The notes: generated by a model not told the origin, from the letters alone. A stretch of 22,196 nucleotides of DNA from Synechococcales cyanobacterium 340R_concoct_173_sub (GCA_025354065.1 JANXNM010000520.1:1-22196), one strand, 5' to 3'; positions 1-9,105 are shown, numbered from the stretch's first letter. Program-made: numbers and translations.

Positions 1-507
1 ATGAAATTTGCAATGAATGGGGCATTGACGATCGGAACTCTGGACGGGGCAAACGTCGAAATTATGGAACAGGTCGGTGAAGAGAACTTCTTCCTCTTTG
101 GACTGACCGCTAAAGAAGTTGATGAGGTGAAAGCTGGCGGATATAATCCTAGAGATTATTACAACAGTAATCCTGAGTTGAAACTAGTGCTCGATCGTAT
201 TTCTTCTGGAGTCTTTTCCCATGGCGATTGCACATTATTCAAGCCGATCGTGGATAATCTTCTAAATCAAGATCCTTACTTGTTATTAGCCGATTATCAG
301 TCCTATATTGATTGTCAAGATCGGGTTGCTGAAGCGTATCTTGACCAAAAGCAATGGACCCGAATGTCAATTCTAAACAGCGCTCGTACCGGAATGTTTT
401 CTAGCGATCGATCGATTCGTGAATACTGTACTGACATCTGGAAGGTTGAGCCTGTAAAAGTGTCTCAAATCGATCGATTCTGTTCTGATACGGTTTGTTT
501 GATCTAG
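1..507 (+). CDS. glgP: Glycogen/starch/alpha-glucan phosphorylase, C-terminal part (5' end outside window)
   Basis: This is the last 168 residues of a GT35 phosphorylase, which releases glucose-1-phosphate from glycogen by phosphorolysis using pyridoxal phosphate. The window opens inside the PLP-binding segment: [20 protein letters not shown] matches the family motif around the lysine that forms the Schiff base with PLP (Lys680 in rabbit muscle enzyme), which here is window codon 2. The rest is the usual C-terminal helical region with [20 protein letters not shown]. The full enzyme is normally over 800 residues, so most of it, including the true start, lies upstream; the ATG at position 1 is internal. 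The gene ends in two consecutive in-frame TAG codons, and a palindromic repeat follows that may end transcription. The family call is very secure. Confidence 0.96.
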   Translation: MKFAMNGALTIGTLDGANVEIMEQVGEENFFLFGLTAKEVDEVKAGGYNPRDYYNSNPELKLVLDRISSGVFSHGDCTLFKPIVDNLLNQDPYLLLADYQSYIDCQDRVAEAYLDQKQWTRMSILNSARTGMFSSDRSIREYCTDIWKVEPVKVSQIDRFCSDTVCLI

Positions 508-521
508 TAGTATCCAAAGAC

Positions 522-629
522 CCGATCCCCCCAAATCCTCCTTGTAAAGGGGGACTATGAGTTGGAGTTAATTCTTGATTTTTAATTCAAACTCCGGTTC
601 CCCCTTTTTAAGAGGGCTAGGGGGATCGG
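522..629. repeat. Palindromic GATCCCCC-type interspersed repeat (MITE-like or REP-like hairpin)
   Basis: The outer arms 522-555 and 597-629 are imperfect reverse complements: both carry CCGATCCCCC at the outside and AAGGGGGA at the inside. The centre is also partly palindromic (GGAGTTAATT near 564 against AATTCAAACTCC near 584-595), so the whole ~108 bp could fold as one long hairpin. No reading frame is present. It lies between the convergent glgP and Nudix genes and could act as a bidirectional terminator. GATCCCCCC/AAGGGGG palindromes like this are familiar as dispersed repeats in cyanobacterial genomes; I cannot count copies here. Confidence 0.75.
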
Positions 630-640
630 ATCTCAATCAT

Positions 641-1102
641 TCACAAATATGCTGTAAACGGCTCTGGGACCAGTCGAAGCATTCCCGATCGCAACTCTGA
701 AATCTTCACCCATTTAGCAACGTTCTTCCGATCGCCTTCCACAAAAATCATTTCATTAGGCTCATAAAGACTCGGATCGGAAAACTCGCATTCGTAGACA
801 AACACTACTTCATGACCGGGATTTCCATAGCATTCAAAAATATTTTCCAAACACCCTAGATACTTTGGATTAATAATTTCAGTACTCAACTCCTCCTGAA
901 ACTCCCGAACCAATGCAACCCAGCTAGATTCACCAAACTCTACCCCTCCGCCCAAGGCCCGATAAAACGGGGTTTCTTTGGTTGAATCAAATCCTTCCGC
1001 CATCAACACCTGATCATTCCGACGAATCAATGCGATCGCAATGGTCCGAATATAAGGCGGCGGAAACACACCGGAATACTCATTTACTAGATTATTAGCC
1101 AT
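641..1102 (-). CDS. Nudix hydrolase
   Basis: A single-domain Nudix protein of about 153 residues, which should cleave a nucleoside diphosphate linked to another moiety using divalent metal. The Nudix box is visible: a GGVEFGE stretch, seven residues, then REFQEELS, giving G-x5-E-x7-REUxEE with the metal-binding glutamates present. The usual glycine after REUxEEx is serine here, a tolerated variation. Substrate cannot be told from sequence. I prefer the ATG at 1102, which lies 5 nt after the stop of the upstream DUF3531-like gene; a GTG at 1120 would give six extra residues and overlap that gene by 13 nt. The tight spacing suggests translation from one message with the upstream gene. Confidence 0.88.
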   Translation of the reverse strand: MANNLVNEYSGVFPPPYIRTIAIALIRRNDQVLMAEGFDSTKETPFYRALGGGVEFGESSWVALVREFQEELSTEIINPKYLGCLENIFECYGNPGHEVVFVYECEFSDPSLYEPNEMIFVEGDRKNVAKWVKISELRSGMLRLVPEPFTAYL

Positions 1103-1107
1103 CACAG

Positions 1108-1575
1108 TTACCCATTCCACTCATCATAACCATCCACCATCGCCTCCGATCGTGCGCCCTCGGGAATCGGCCAATCCTCATTCTCGCCGCCAATAATCAC
1201 CTGATCCAGCACCGTAAAATCCTTACTCAACTGACGCAATGCATTCACCAGCATATCTAATGCGATCGCATCACTCGTACCTAAATCAAACCAAGCCCGC
1301 GCCCACAGCCCTTCGTATTCAAACTCTCCCATATTATGCATCAGCGCCATCATCGACTCGTCCGACTGATCATCATCGTAGGTCATATAGCTGACCTCCA
1401 ATCCCGCATCCTGAATTTGCAGGCTTTCGGCATTGAACGCGCCTAATTTTCCTAAATAAAACCAAGAATTAAAGACTTCTTCAAGATACTGCCGTTCTAG
1501 TTCAGATGGCATCATGGGAAACTGAACCCAAATCCAAACATTAAATGAATCAAACTCGCGGAAAGAAACGTTCAT
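1108..1575 (-). CDS. DUF3531-like conserved cyanobacterial protein
   Basis: A 155-residue acidic, soluble protein without signal peptide or membrane segment. The start MNVSFREFDSF, the tryptophan-rich WIWVQF stretch, and the blocks FNSWFYLGKLGAFNAE, MMALMHNMGE and ARAWFDLGTSDAIALD resemble the DUF3531 family, widespread in cyanobacteria and of unknown function; the assignment is from memory of the family. The frame stays open for 27 more codons upstream (to 1656), but that extension is hydrophobic and unlike family N-termini, so the ATG at 1575 is preferred. It lies 152 bp downstream of the TPR gene and directly before the Nudix gene on the same strand, so the three may be co-transcribed. Confidence 0.8.
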   Translation of the reverse strand: MNVSFREFDSFNVWIWVQFPMMPSELERQYLEEVFNSWFYLGKLGAFNAESLQIQDAGLEVSYMTYDDDQSDESMMALMHNMGEFEYEGLWARAWFDLGTSDAIALDMLVNALRQLSKDFTVLDQVIIGGENEDWPIPEGARSEAMVDGYDEWNG

Positions 1576-1727
1576 GGATGCGATCGACAATAGGACATAA
1601 AAAACTAGCGTCAACCTACAAACTGTTCCTGCAAGGTACACAACCTCACATGACATTTCATAGATTGACGCAATCCATCTTACCGCTCAGACGTACCCAA
1701 TCGGCTGATCAACCTAAGCTCACCAAC

Positions 1728-2666
1728 CTAATTAGCTGGACAGCCCGGAGTTTTTGCTGCAACACTAGGATCGGCCCCCCGCAGGTCATAACAGAATTGA
1801 CCGACCAAGGACGGCGTTAAATACTCCTTTTTAGCTAAGGCTTTCTGGAACCATTGAACACTTTCTGCTTTTTTGTTCTGTTGCACCAGAATTTGTCCTT
1901 TTAGATAGTACAGTTCAGGATTTTCGCTAGGAGAACCCGAAAGCGCCCGATCGACTGCCGCGAGAGCCTTATCCTGTTTTTTCATATCCCGAAAGCCCCA
2001 GGCCAAAATTCGATCGGCCACATACTTCGGTTGCTGGATGCCCTCAATTCGAGCGATCGCAGCCCCTGAATCCGACAGGGGTAAATTGACATTGATCGCC
2101 AACATCAAATCCATAGATCCTTTCACCAGATTAAACTCCGGGTCATTGGGCATAAGTTTTTCCGCTTCCCCCAATGCCTGAAATGCATTCGTCAACTTAC
2201 CCAGTGCATCTGGCGTTCCTTGGACAATGCCTTTCGTTGCAATAATATGGGCGCTCTCTAGAAAATTTCCCACAGCCACATATAACTGACCTCGTGGCTT
2301 ATCCGTCTCCATTAGCTTTTTCGCTGTTTCCTGGGTTCGGATTGCAGCCGTTGCAAAGCCAGCCGTGTCTCCTTTACTAGTGTCATATTCTTTGGTGGAC
2401 TGAGCAAACAAGAGCGATGCTTTTAGCGCATAAAGTAAAGGTTCATCTGGGTCGGCTTTTTCGGCAGCAGGCAGAAGCCCCTCAGCTTTTTTGTAGTTGC
2501 CCTCATCAAAGATTGCTCGAAACACCTTTTCTGTCGCATCGCCGATCGGTTTATCTCGACCAAACGGATCCTTGGCCCAAGATGGAGCAGCGGCAACGGT
2601 CCCCAGCATCACCGAACCCAGCGCAAGAACAGCAAATGATTGAGAAACAAAACTATAGCGTGTCAT
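1728..2666 (-). CDS. Exported TPR-repeat protein (Sll0314/Alr1548-like)
   Basis: A 312-residue protein with a clear Sec signal peptide: short basic start MTRYS, a hydrophobic core at about residues 8-27, and a likely signal peptidase site after APSWA. The mature part is helical with TPR-like units, clearest at about residues 225-280 (ALAAVDRALSGSPSENPELY, then a LKGQILVQQNKKAESVQWF unit). TPR domains bind other proteins, so a periplasmic or thylakoid-lumen scaffold is plausible, but the partner is unknown. Two cysteines near the C-terminus (QFCYDL and TPGCPAN) could form a disulfide in the oxidising compartment. It resembles the cyanobacterial Sll0314/Alr1548 family; that name is from memory. 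It is divergent from the ABC ATPase gene across a 259-bp spacer. Confidence 0.82.
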   Translation of the reverse strand: MTRYSFVSQSFAVLALGSVMLGTVAAAPSWAKDPFGRDKPIGDATEKVFRAIFDEGNYKKAEGLLPAAEKADPDEPLLYALKASLLFAQSTKEYDTSKGDTAGFATAAIRTQETAKKLMETDKPRGQLYVAVGNFLESAHIIATKGIVQGTPDALGKLTNAFQALGEAEKLMPNDPEFNLVKGSMDLMLAINVNLPLSDSGAAIARIEGIQQPKYVADRILAWGFRDMKKQDKALAAVDRALSGSPSENPELYYLKGQILVQQNKKAESVQWFQKALAKKEYLTPSLVGQFCYDLRGADPSVAAKTPGCPAN

Positions 2667-2844
2667 ATAAAGATGTCCATCTTGGACTGCAAGAATGTTA
2701 ATCAGAACTCTAAGAATGAATTCTAAAGCCTAAGGACGATTAATTTCTCGTAGGAGTTCCCTATCGCCGATCGGATGTCCGTAATTCTTATTCTAAGTCT
2801 CCCCATAATCGATCGTCTTCAGAAATATTGTCTACACTGGTAAA

Positions 2845-2889
2845 TAGGTCTATTCAATAGGTCTACATTAATTTAGGTCTACATTAATT
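2845..2889. repeat. TAGGTCTA tandem repeats in a divergent promoter region
   Basis: TAGGTCTACATTAATT occurs twice, exactly and head to tail, at 2858-2873 and 2874-2889. A third copy of the TAGGTCTA core sits just upstream at 2845-2852. They lie 36-80 bp before the ABC ATPase start and within the spacer shared with the divergent TPR gene, a position where operator repeats would be found. No known regulator motif was recognised, and simple tandem duplication is also possible. Confidence 0.7.
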
Positions 2890-2925
2890 CCATCCATCGG
2901 CGACGATCGCTCCTCAAGCCTCATC

Positions 2926-3639
2926 ATGCTCCACATCCGAAATCTGTCTTATCATCCCACCGCCTCAATCCAGCCCATTCTTTCAGGAATTGATCTAGAC
3001 CTCCCCGCTCAGCAGCTTGGAGTCATTGTGGGGCCAAGCGGATCTGGAAAGAGTACACTGCTGGATATTCTCGCGGGGCTAGCCGAACCTTCCAGCGGAT
3101 CTATTTTTTGGCGTGAACAAGAACTCAATCTACTCTACCTACAACAGCTATGCGGCATTGTCTTTCAGTTTCCAGAACGACACTTTTGCGGCGGCACAAT
3201 CCTCGAAGAACTTCGCCTCGGCCATCCATCTCTCAGCAGCGATCGGGTCCGCAAAGCATTAGGCGAAGTCGGGCTTGGCGATCTCTCCCTGCAAACCTCC
3301 CCCCATGCTCTCAGTGGGGGCCAACAGCGTCGGCTTGCCTTGGCTGTCCAGCTCATTCGGCAACCGCACATTTTGCTCCTTGATGAACCCACCGCCGGAC
3401 TAGATTGGTCGATGCGCCGACAACTTGTGAGTTTGCTAGCTGAGCTAAAAACACAGTGGACCTTGCTCGTAGTGTCTCATGATGCGACTGAACTGTTGGA
3501 AATTGCGGACTGTGCATGGCAGATTTCGGGGGGGAAATTGCATGAGATTCCCGTTGCTCAACTCAAGGCCCAACTGATGACCGCAAATTTGAGCAGCGTA
3601 AACCCGATCAGGGCAAATTCGATCGGCGCAAAAGGGTAA
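2926..3639 (+). CDS. ABC transporter ATP-binding protein, ECF/CbiO-like
   Basis: A 237-residue stand-alone ATPase subunit with all ABC motifs: Walker A GPSGSGKST (36-44), Q-loop in VFQFPERHF (Gln81), signature LSGGQQRR (129-136), Walker B ILLLDEPTAGLD (149-160) and switch histidine in VVSHD (His185). The FQFPE form of the Q-loop is typical of energy-coupling-factor ATPases (EcfA/CbiO) that drive vitamin or metal uptake, and similar single ATPases occur in cyanobacteria and plastids. No permease or substrate-binding gene is adjacent, so partner and substrate remain unknown. The last ~30 residues, beyond the ABC fold, are variable. rsmG follows on the same strand after 83 bp. Confidence 0.93.
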   Translation: MLHIRNLSYHPTASIQPILSGIDLDLPAQQLGVIVGPSGSGKSTLLDILAGLAEPSSGSIFWREQELNLLYLQQLCGIVFQFPERHFCGGTILEELRLGHPSLSSDRVRKALGEVGLGDLSLQTSPHALSGGQQRRLALAVQLIRQPHILLLDEPTAGLDWSMRRQLVSLLAELKTQWTLLVVSHDATELLEIADCAWQISGGKLHEIPVAQLKAQLMTANLSSVNPIRANSIGAKG

Positions 3640-3722
3640 CAGAGTGAGATAGTGATATATCGATCGCGCATTGCAGCACGCTTCGCCCGATCGTACATGC
3701 ACTTTGCTGAATCGCCTCCACC

Positions 3723-4484
3723 ATGGATTCTCTTCCCATCAATTCCGCCCTCTGGCAATCCACCTTAAACTGGACCCCGAGTGAATTCCAACAGTCTCAG
3801 TTTCAGCAGCTTTACACTGAAGTCCTCAGCGGTAATCAACGGCTGAATCTAACCCGAATTACCAGTCCAGAGGAGTTTTGGGAAAAGCATTTGTGGGATT
3901 CCTTGCGTGGATTTTTTCCGGGCACCCATCTAGACCTAGACCCAAATCAGTCACCTAAGCTAATCGACATCGGGACAGGTGCTGGGTTTCCTGGCCTTCC
4001 CCTCGCGATCGCCCAACCCACTTGGGATTTTAATCTTGTTGACTCCACCCGTAAAAAAATTCAATTTGTCCACGAAACCATCCAAACTCTAAAATTGCCC
4101 AATGTTCGCTGTTTTGTTGAACGAGCCGAAGCATTAGGTCAGGATTCTCGCCATCGTGAGCAATACGATATCGCCACCATTCGGGCCGTGGCTACTGCAA
4201 CCGTCTGCGCAGAATACTGCATTCCGCTGCTAAAAGTTGGCGGCACGGCCATCCTTTATCGTGGCCAATGGACTGACTATGAACAAAATGAACTTAAGGC
4301 GGCACTCGAACAGCTAGGCTCGGAGTTGCTCCATTGCGAAACCTTCCTCACACCCCTTACCGAAAGCCGTCGAACCTGCCTAATTTTACGAAAATCTTTC
4401 CCGACCCACCCGTTTTATCCAAGAGCGATCGGCATTCCTACCCAAAAACCACTTTCGTCAACTCCCATAACCGAATTCGATTAA
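3723..4484 (+). CDS. rsmG: 16S rRNA (guanine527-N7)-methyltransferase RsmG
   Basis: A 253-residue class I SAM methyltransferase that makes m7G at position 527 of 16S rRNA, in the 530 loop of the decoding site. Diagnostic features are NLTRITSPEEFWEKHLWDSL near the N-terminus, the SAM loop DIGTGAGFPGLPLAI (82-96), the acidic residue in LVDSTRKKIQF (Asp107) and the TIRAVA segment. The tail after LRKSF runs PRAIGIPTQKPL, the usual C-terminal sequence of cyanobacterial RsmG. The ATG at 3723 gives the family length; there is no strong Shine-Dalgarno sequence. It follows the ABC ATPase by 83 bp, without a recognisable terminator between them. Confidence 0.96.
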   Translation: MDSLPINSALWQSTLNWTPSEFQQSQFQQLYTEVLSGNQRLNLTRITSPEEFWEKHLWDSLRGFFPGTHLDLDPNQSPKLIDIGTGAGFPGLPLAIAQPTWDFNLVDSTRKKIQFVHETIQTLKLPNVRCFVERAEALGQDSRHREQYDIATIRAVATATVCAEYCIPLLKVGGTAILYRGQWTDYEQNELKAALEQLGSELLHCETFLTPLTESRRTCLILRKSFPTHPFYPRAIGIPTQKPLSSTPITEFD

Positions 4485-5151
<667 letters not shown>

Positions 5152-5199
5152 AGCAATTGCTTAATACGCTGTATTTTTTCATTCATGTGGGTTCAACTT

Positions 5200-5223
5200 G
5201 GGGGCATATTGCCCTCTTTTTTT
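5200..5223 (+). terminator. Intrinsic terminator of psaC
   Basis: GGGGGCA at 5200-5206 and TGCCCTC at 5210-5216 pair as a 7-bp stem (one G-T pair) closed by the loop TAT, followed directly by a run of seven T at 5217-5223. It starts 49 bp after the psaC stop. It also precedes the convergent end of panC/cmk. Confidence 0.85.
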
Positions 5224-5248
5224 GTCTTATCTCGGTGTTGCGCAATGC

Positions 5249-5300
5249 GGACTTGGATTTACTGGACTTGGATTGCTGGACTTGGATTTACTGGACTTGG
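5249..5300. repeat. 14-15-bp tandem repeat over the 3' end of panC/cmk
   Basis: GGACTTGGATTTACT (5249-5263), GGACTTGGATTGCT (5264-5277), GGACTTGGATTTACT (5278-5292) and a partial GGACTTGG (5293-5300) lie head to tail. The panC/cmk stop codon (TAA on the minus strand, 5288-5290) is inside the third unit, so the array starts in the last codons and continues past the stop. Unit lengths are 15, 14 and 15, so it is not a codon repeat. Replication slippage is the likely origin. Confidence 0.85.
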
Positions 5301-6820
5301 GCTTGATAGAGTTTAACGAGACGATCGACAACCTGATCAATGGTCATGCCGTCAGTGATAACCTCGATCGCATCCACCGCTTGTTTAAGAGGCGCGATCG
5401 CTCTGGTGCTGTCTTTTACATCCCGTTCTGCGATCGTCTCAATCAGTTCATCAAGACTGGGAATCGGTTGTCCTAAACGTTCCAAATCCTTCTGGCGACG
5501 GCGCGATCGTTCTTCCACCGTGGCCGTGAGAAAGATTTTTACTTCAGCATCAGGAAACACATGGGTTCCAATGTCACGGCCTTCCAAAACCACCCCACCC
5601 CGACGGCTGTATTCCCGTTGTTGGCGGACGAGAGATTTGCGGACAGCGGATTGAGCAGCGATAGCGGATACATTTGCCGTAACTTCAGGAGTGCGAATGG
5701 CCAAGGTAATGTCTTGATTGTTAATTTCGACTTTTTCAGGGGTGAGTTCAATGTGACAAGTGCCAACGAGTTCAGCGATCGCGGGTTCATCCATAATCGA
5801 AATTCCCGAATTCATCACGAGCCAGGTAATCGCTCGATACATTGCCCCCGTGTCCAAATAAAATAATCCTAGAGTTTGAGCGACTTGCTTTGTGACGGTT
5901 GATTTGCCCGCGCCCGCCGGACCATCGATCGCCATAATGGGTTTGCGAGTCCGAAACAAAATGTTGTCAATTAACCGAGTAGTTCCAATTCTTGCCGCGA
6001 TCGCCAGTAAAGCATTTTCGGTAATGAGATCTAAAGGTTGTAGAGTTGTGGGTTCCACTAATTCAATATATTCAACTTTAATATCAGGCTGCAATTTCAA
6101 TGAAGAGCTTACAATCTTGATTAATTCATGGGCTTGATAATGACCTTGTTTAAAATGATATTCAGCTTTTTGCAATGAACGATATAGACTTGGGGCCGTT
6201 ATGGTTTGTTCTGGAGTCAAATAAGCATTACGAGAACTCATTGCCAGACCACTGGTTTCACGAACAATAGGACAGCCAATAATTTCGACCGAAAAACTTA
6301 GATCGTTAACAAAATGTTGAATCACCGCAAGCTGCTGACTATCTTTTTGACCGAAATATGCCGCATTGGGTTGAATTAGATTCAAAAATTTTGCAATAAT
6401 TGTGGCGACTCCATCAAAATGCCCCGGACGCGTCTTACCACAGAGCTTTGATGTAAATGAATTGGGCACAACAACCAGAGTTTTGTCGGTTTCGATTCCA
6501 GCCGAGCCATCGATCGGAATTCCCAGTTCTTCCGGAGTCGGGACAAACAAGATATCCACCCCGGCTGCTTCGCAAAGATCACGATCGGTATCGAGCGATC
6601 GGGGATATACAGCGAGATCTTCTCTCGGATTGAATTGTAATGGATTGACAAAAATACTCGCTACAACCCAATGATTTTCCTGCCTTGCGCGTTGCATCAG
6701 ACTGATATGTCCAGCGTGTAATGCTCCCATTGTCGGCACAAATCCGATCGTGCCCTCAGACGACGATCGGCATTGGGCCAAATAACAACGCAACGCCGCA
6801 ATAGTCGTGAACACGCGCAC
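5288..6820 (-). CDS. panC/cmk: Bifunctional pantothenate synthetase / cytidylate kinase (PanC-Cmk fusion)
   Basis: A 510-residue fusion. The N-terminal half is pantothenate synthetase, which joins pantoate and beta-alanine with ATP in coenzyme A synthesis: FVPTMGALHAGH with the HxGH signature at 35-38, then FVNPLQF, and an MSSRN loop at about 194-198. The C-terminal half, from about residue 294, is CMP kinase: P-loop MAIDGPAGAGKST, YLDTGAMYR, and LEGRDIGTHVFPDA. Such fusions are characteristic of cyanobacteria. I chose the GTG at 6820 because the product then begins VRVFTTIAALR as in the family, and AGAGGG lies 7 nt upstream. The frame is open 25 codons further to an ATG at 6895, which would give 535 residues but an unusual extension. 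The 3' end lies in a tandem repeat. Confidence 0.95.
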   Translation of the reverse strand: MRVFTTIAALRCYLAQCRSSSEGTIGFVPTMGALHAGHISLMQRARQENHWVVASIFVNPLQFNPREDLAVYPRSLDTDRDLCEAAGVDILFVPTPEELGIPIDGSAGIETDKTLVVVPNSFTSKLCGKTRPGHFDGVATIIAKFLNLIQPNAAYFGQKDSQQLAVIQHFVNDLSFSVEIIGCPIVRETSGLAMSSRNAYLTPEQTITAPSLYRSLQKAEYHFKQGHYQAHELIKIVSSSLKLQPDIKVEYIELVEPTTLQPLDLITENALLAIAARIGTTRLIDNILFRTRKPIMAIDGPAGAGKSTVTKQVAQTLGLFYLDTGAMYRAITWLVMNSGISIMDEPAIAELVGTCHIELTPEKVEINNQDITLAIRTPEVTANVSAIAAQSAVRKSLVRQQREYSRRGGVVLEGRDIGTHVFPDAEVKIFLTATVEERSRRRQKDLERLGQPIPSLDELIETIAERDVKDSTRAIAPLKQAVDAIEVITDGMTIDQVVDRLVKLYQAQVQ

Positions 6821-6827
6821 AGGAATA

Positions 6828-6833
6828 CCCTCT
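6828..6833 (-). promoter_or_regulatory. Shine-Dalgarno sequence supporting the GTG start of panC/cmk
   Basis: On the minus strand AGAGGG is followed by a 7-nt spacer and the GTG at 6820. No comparable site was seen before the ATG at 6895, so this and the family alignment decide the start. Confidence 0.6.
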
Positions 6834-7040
6834 AAAAATCTTGCAATGGAATAGGACTCTACGTCAGAATAGCGAACAGCCTTCATCTTAAGCAAACCCT
6901 AAATAGTGTATCCGGTATTTTGACTATTATGCTCCATCAAATTTATGAAAAAATGGAAGAAGAAACTAGAAAGTACCACTTTGTCCTAAACCCAATGAAA
7001 GACTTGTATAAATTCTACTGACTTTATTAAATTGTCATTC

Positions 7041-7154
7041 CTAAAACAAATCGATCACAAGCTTAAATCCCGGCATCACCTCTTCACCAGAAAGCATGGT
7101 CGGGAGCGATCGCACTTCAATCAATTGGTCAGCCCTCGATAGCACGATCGGCAT
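7041..7154 (-). pseudogene. C-terminal remnant of a Uma2 (DUF820) family endonuclease-like protein
   Basis: The minus strand encodes a 37-residue frame ending in TAG, containing LIEVRSLPTMLSGEEVMPGF followed by KLVIDLF. The pattern VEV-x-S-P-x-x-LSGE-x-V-x-PGF-x-L is the usual C-terminal end of Uma2 proteins, which are very abundant in cyanobacteria and have a restriction-endonuclease-like fold. The family is normally about 190 residues and its catalytic core is absent; an in-frame TGA lies directly upstream of the local ATG. I read it as the tail of a lost gene. The family call is from motif memory and the piece is short. Confidence 0.55.
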
Positions 7155-7336
7155 TCAACACTATCCTAGATGTATTGTTGTATCAAGACTAAAAAATATC
7201 TCGACATCACGACGTAATTCACAATAAAATATGTTTTTAAAGCTACAATTTCATAGCAGATGGCATCAGCCACTACAATTTTCTTTGAAATAGTTAAATT
7301 AAAATATCCATATATTCAGTTCATGACACGTTTGGT

Positions 7337-7340
7337 GAGG
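7337..7340 (+). promoter_or_regulatory. Shine-Dalgarno sequence of ilvB
   Basis: GAGG at 7337-7340, within GGTGAGG, lies 7 nt before the GTG at 7348. It supports the non-ATG start. Confidence 0.6.
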
Positions 7341-7347
7341 TTCTCCA

Positions 7348-9093
7348 GTGATCGTTAAGCAGTCAGTCGCAACCCAACGAGCAACAGGGGCATTTGCGCT
7401 TCTCGATAGCTTGAAACAGCACGGCGTAAAGCATATTTTTGGCTATCCGGGTGGGGCGATTTTGCCGATTTATGATGAGTTATACAAATTTGAAGAACGA
7501 GGCGACTTAGAGCATTTTCTAGTGCGACACGAACAAGGTGCGGCTCATGCTGCTGACGGCTATGCCCGAGCGACGGGGAAAGTAGGGGTTTGCTTTGCCA
7601 CCTCTGGACCAGGAGCGACGAATTTAGTCACGGGAATCGCCACAGCCCACATGGACTCGATTCCGCTGTTGGTGATCACAGGCCAAGTTTCGCGGGCCAT
7701 GATCGGGACCGATGGATTTCAGGAGACGGATATTTGGGGCATTACACTGCCGATCGTCAAGCATTCCTATGTTGTTCGCGATCCCCACGACATGGCCCGT
7801 ATCATTGCTGAAGCCTTTCATCTATGCAGTACAGGTCGCCCTGGTCCAGTACTAGTCGATATTCCAAAAGATGTGGGCGCAGAACAATGTGACTACATGC
7901 CTGTAAAACCTGGCGACGTTAAGTTGTTGGGATATAAGTCTGCGATTGATGTAGATTCCCACCTCTGTACGCGGGCATTGGACTTAATCCGTGAAGCCCA
8001 GAAACCACTGTTGTATGTGGGAGGGGGAAGTGTTGCGGCTAATGCTCATGGTGAAGTTGCACAATTGGCGGAACGGTTTTCCCTGCCCGTGACGACGACG
8101 TTGATGGGACTAGGTGCGTTTGATGAGCATCATCCATTGTCTGTGGGGATGTTGGGAATGCATGGGACGGCTTATGCCAACTTTGGAGTAACGCAATGTG
8201 ATTTATTGATTGCGGTGGGGGCTAGATTTGACGATCGGGTAACGGGTCGTTTATCGGGGTTTGCGCCGAATGCGAAGATAATTCATGTGGATATTGACCC
8301 AGCGGAAATTGCTAAAATCCGTCGCCCCGATGTCGCAATTGTGGGAGATGTGAAACAAGTGCTTCAGGAACTCTTGGATCAATCGAAAGACGATAAAGTT
8401 AATCCTGATCAAACTCAAGCATGGCGCGATCAAATTGACATCTGGAAAGACGATTATCCCATGGTGGCTCCTCATTACGACGATCAGCTTTCTCCTCAGG
8501 AAGTCATTGTCGAAGTCGGGTCTCAGGCTCCTAATGCTTACTACACCACTGATGTCGGCCAGCATCAAATGTGGGCTGCTCAGTTTTTGAAAAATGGTCC
8601 GCGCCGTTGGATTTCTAGTGCAGGACTAGGCACCATGGGCTACGGGATTCCGGCGGCTATGGGTGCCAAGACGGCGGTTGGGGATGCTGAACAGGTGATT
8701 TGTATCAGTGGGGATGCTAGTGTTCAGATGAATATTCAGGAGCTTGGAACCCTGAAACAGTATGGCATTGCTGTCAAAACTATTGTGATTAATAATGGTT
8801 GGCAGGGCATGGTGCGGCAGTGGCAGGAGCGCTTTTATGGGCAACGGTATTCTTCATCTCGAATGGAGCCATCGATGCCGGATTTGGTGAAGCTAGCCGA
8901 GGCTTATGGGGTGAAGGGAATGCGGGTGACGCATCCAAGTCAGTTGAAGGCAGCGATCGCAGAAATGTTGGCCCATGATGGTCCGGTGTTGATGGATGTC
9001 CAAGTTCGTAAGAATGAAAACTGTTATCCCATGGTGGCTCCGGGTAAGAGTAATGATGAAATGTTAGGGTTGCCTGAACCAAAGTCTCGGTAA
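7348..9093 (+). CDS. ilvB: Acetolactate synthase (acetohydroxyacid synthase) large subunit, biosynthetic type
   Basis: A 581-residue ThDP- and FAD-dependent enzyme that condenses two pyruvates, or pyruvate with 2-oxobutyrate, in the first common step of valine, leucine and isoleucine synthesis. Domains in order: ThDP-binding Pyr domain with the catalytic glutamate in [14 protein letters not shown] (Glu62), a central FAD-associated domain (about 200-340), and the PP domain with the GDAS...NN diphosphate motif (Gly455-Asp456 to Asn482-Asn483). Length and motifs fit the anabolic AHAS rather than the catabolic AlsS. No small-subunit gene (ilvH) is adjacent; in cyanobacteria it is commonly elsewhere. 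The GTG start at 7348 is supported by GAGG 7 nt upstream. Confidence 0.96.
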   Translation: MIVKQSVATQRATGAFALLDSLKQHGVKHIFGYPGGAILPIYDELYKFEERGDLEHFLVRHEQGAAHAADGYARATGKVGVCFATSGPGATNLVTGIATAHMDSIPLLVITGQVSRAMIGTDGFQETDIWGITLPIVKHSYVVRDPHDMARIIAEAFHLCSTGRPGPVLVDIPKDVGAEQCDYMPVKPGDVKLLGYKSAIDVDSHLCTRALDLIREAQKPLLYVGGGSVAANAHGEVAQLAERFSLPVTTTLMGLGAFDEHHPLSVGMLGMHGTAYANFGVTQCDLLIAVGARFDDRVTGRLSGFAPNAKIIHVDIDPAEIAKIRRPDVAIVGDVKQVLQELLDQSKDDKVNPDQTQAWRDQIDIWKDDYPMVAPHYDDQLSPQEVIVEVGSQAPNAYYTTDVGQHQMWAAQFLKNGPRRWISSAGLGTMGYGIPAAMGAKTAVGDAEQVICISGDASVQMNIQELGTLKQYGIAVKTIVINNGWQGMVRQWQERFYGQRYSSSRMEPSMPDLVKLAEAYGVKGMRVTHPSQLKAAIAEMLAHDGPVLMDVQVRKNENCYPMVAPGKSNDEMLGLPEPKSR

Positions 9094-9105
9094 TTGTGAC
9101 TTAAG

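Larger units (their letters stand above)
6821..7347. other. Spacer between panC/cmk and ilvB (divergent promoters)
   Basis: This AT-rich divergent region should hold the promoters of both genes. The only coding trace is the Uma2-like fragment at 7041-7154. The last 100 bp before ilvB are very AT-rich (TTGAAATAGTTAAATTAAAA near 7286), but no well-spaced -35/-10 pair stands out. No T-box, attenuator or riboswitch was recognised. Confidence 0.6.

Noticed and set aside
5249..5300. Possible CRISPR array
   Set aside because: The units are 14-15 bp and directly abutting, with no spacers and no cas genes nearby.
5340..5654. Open plus-strand frame of about 100 codons opposite panC/cmk
   Set aside because: It lies fully antisense to conserved cytidylate kinase motifs, is rich in R and S as expected of a shadow frame, and has no recognisable domain.
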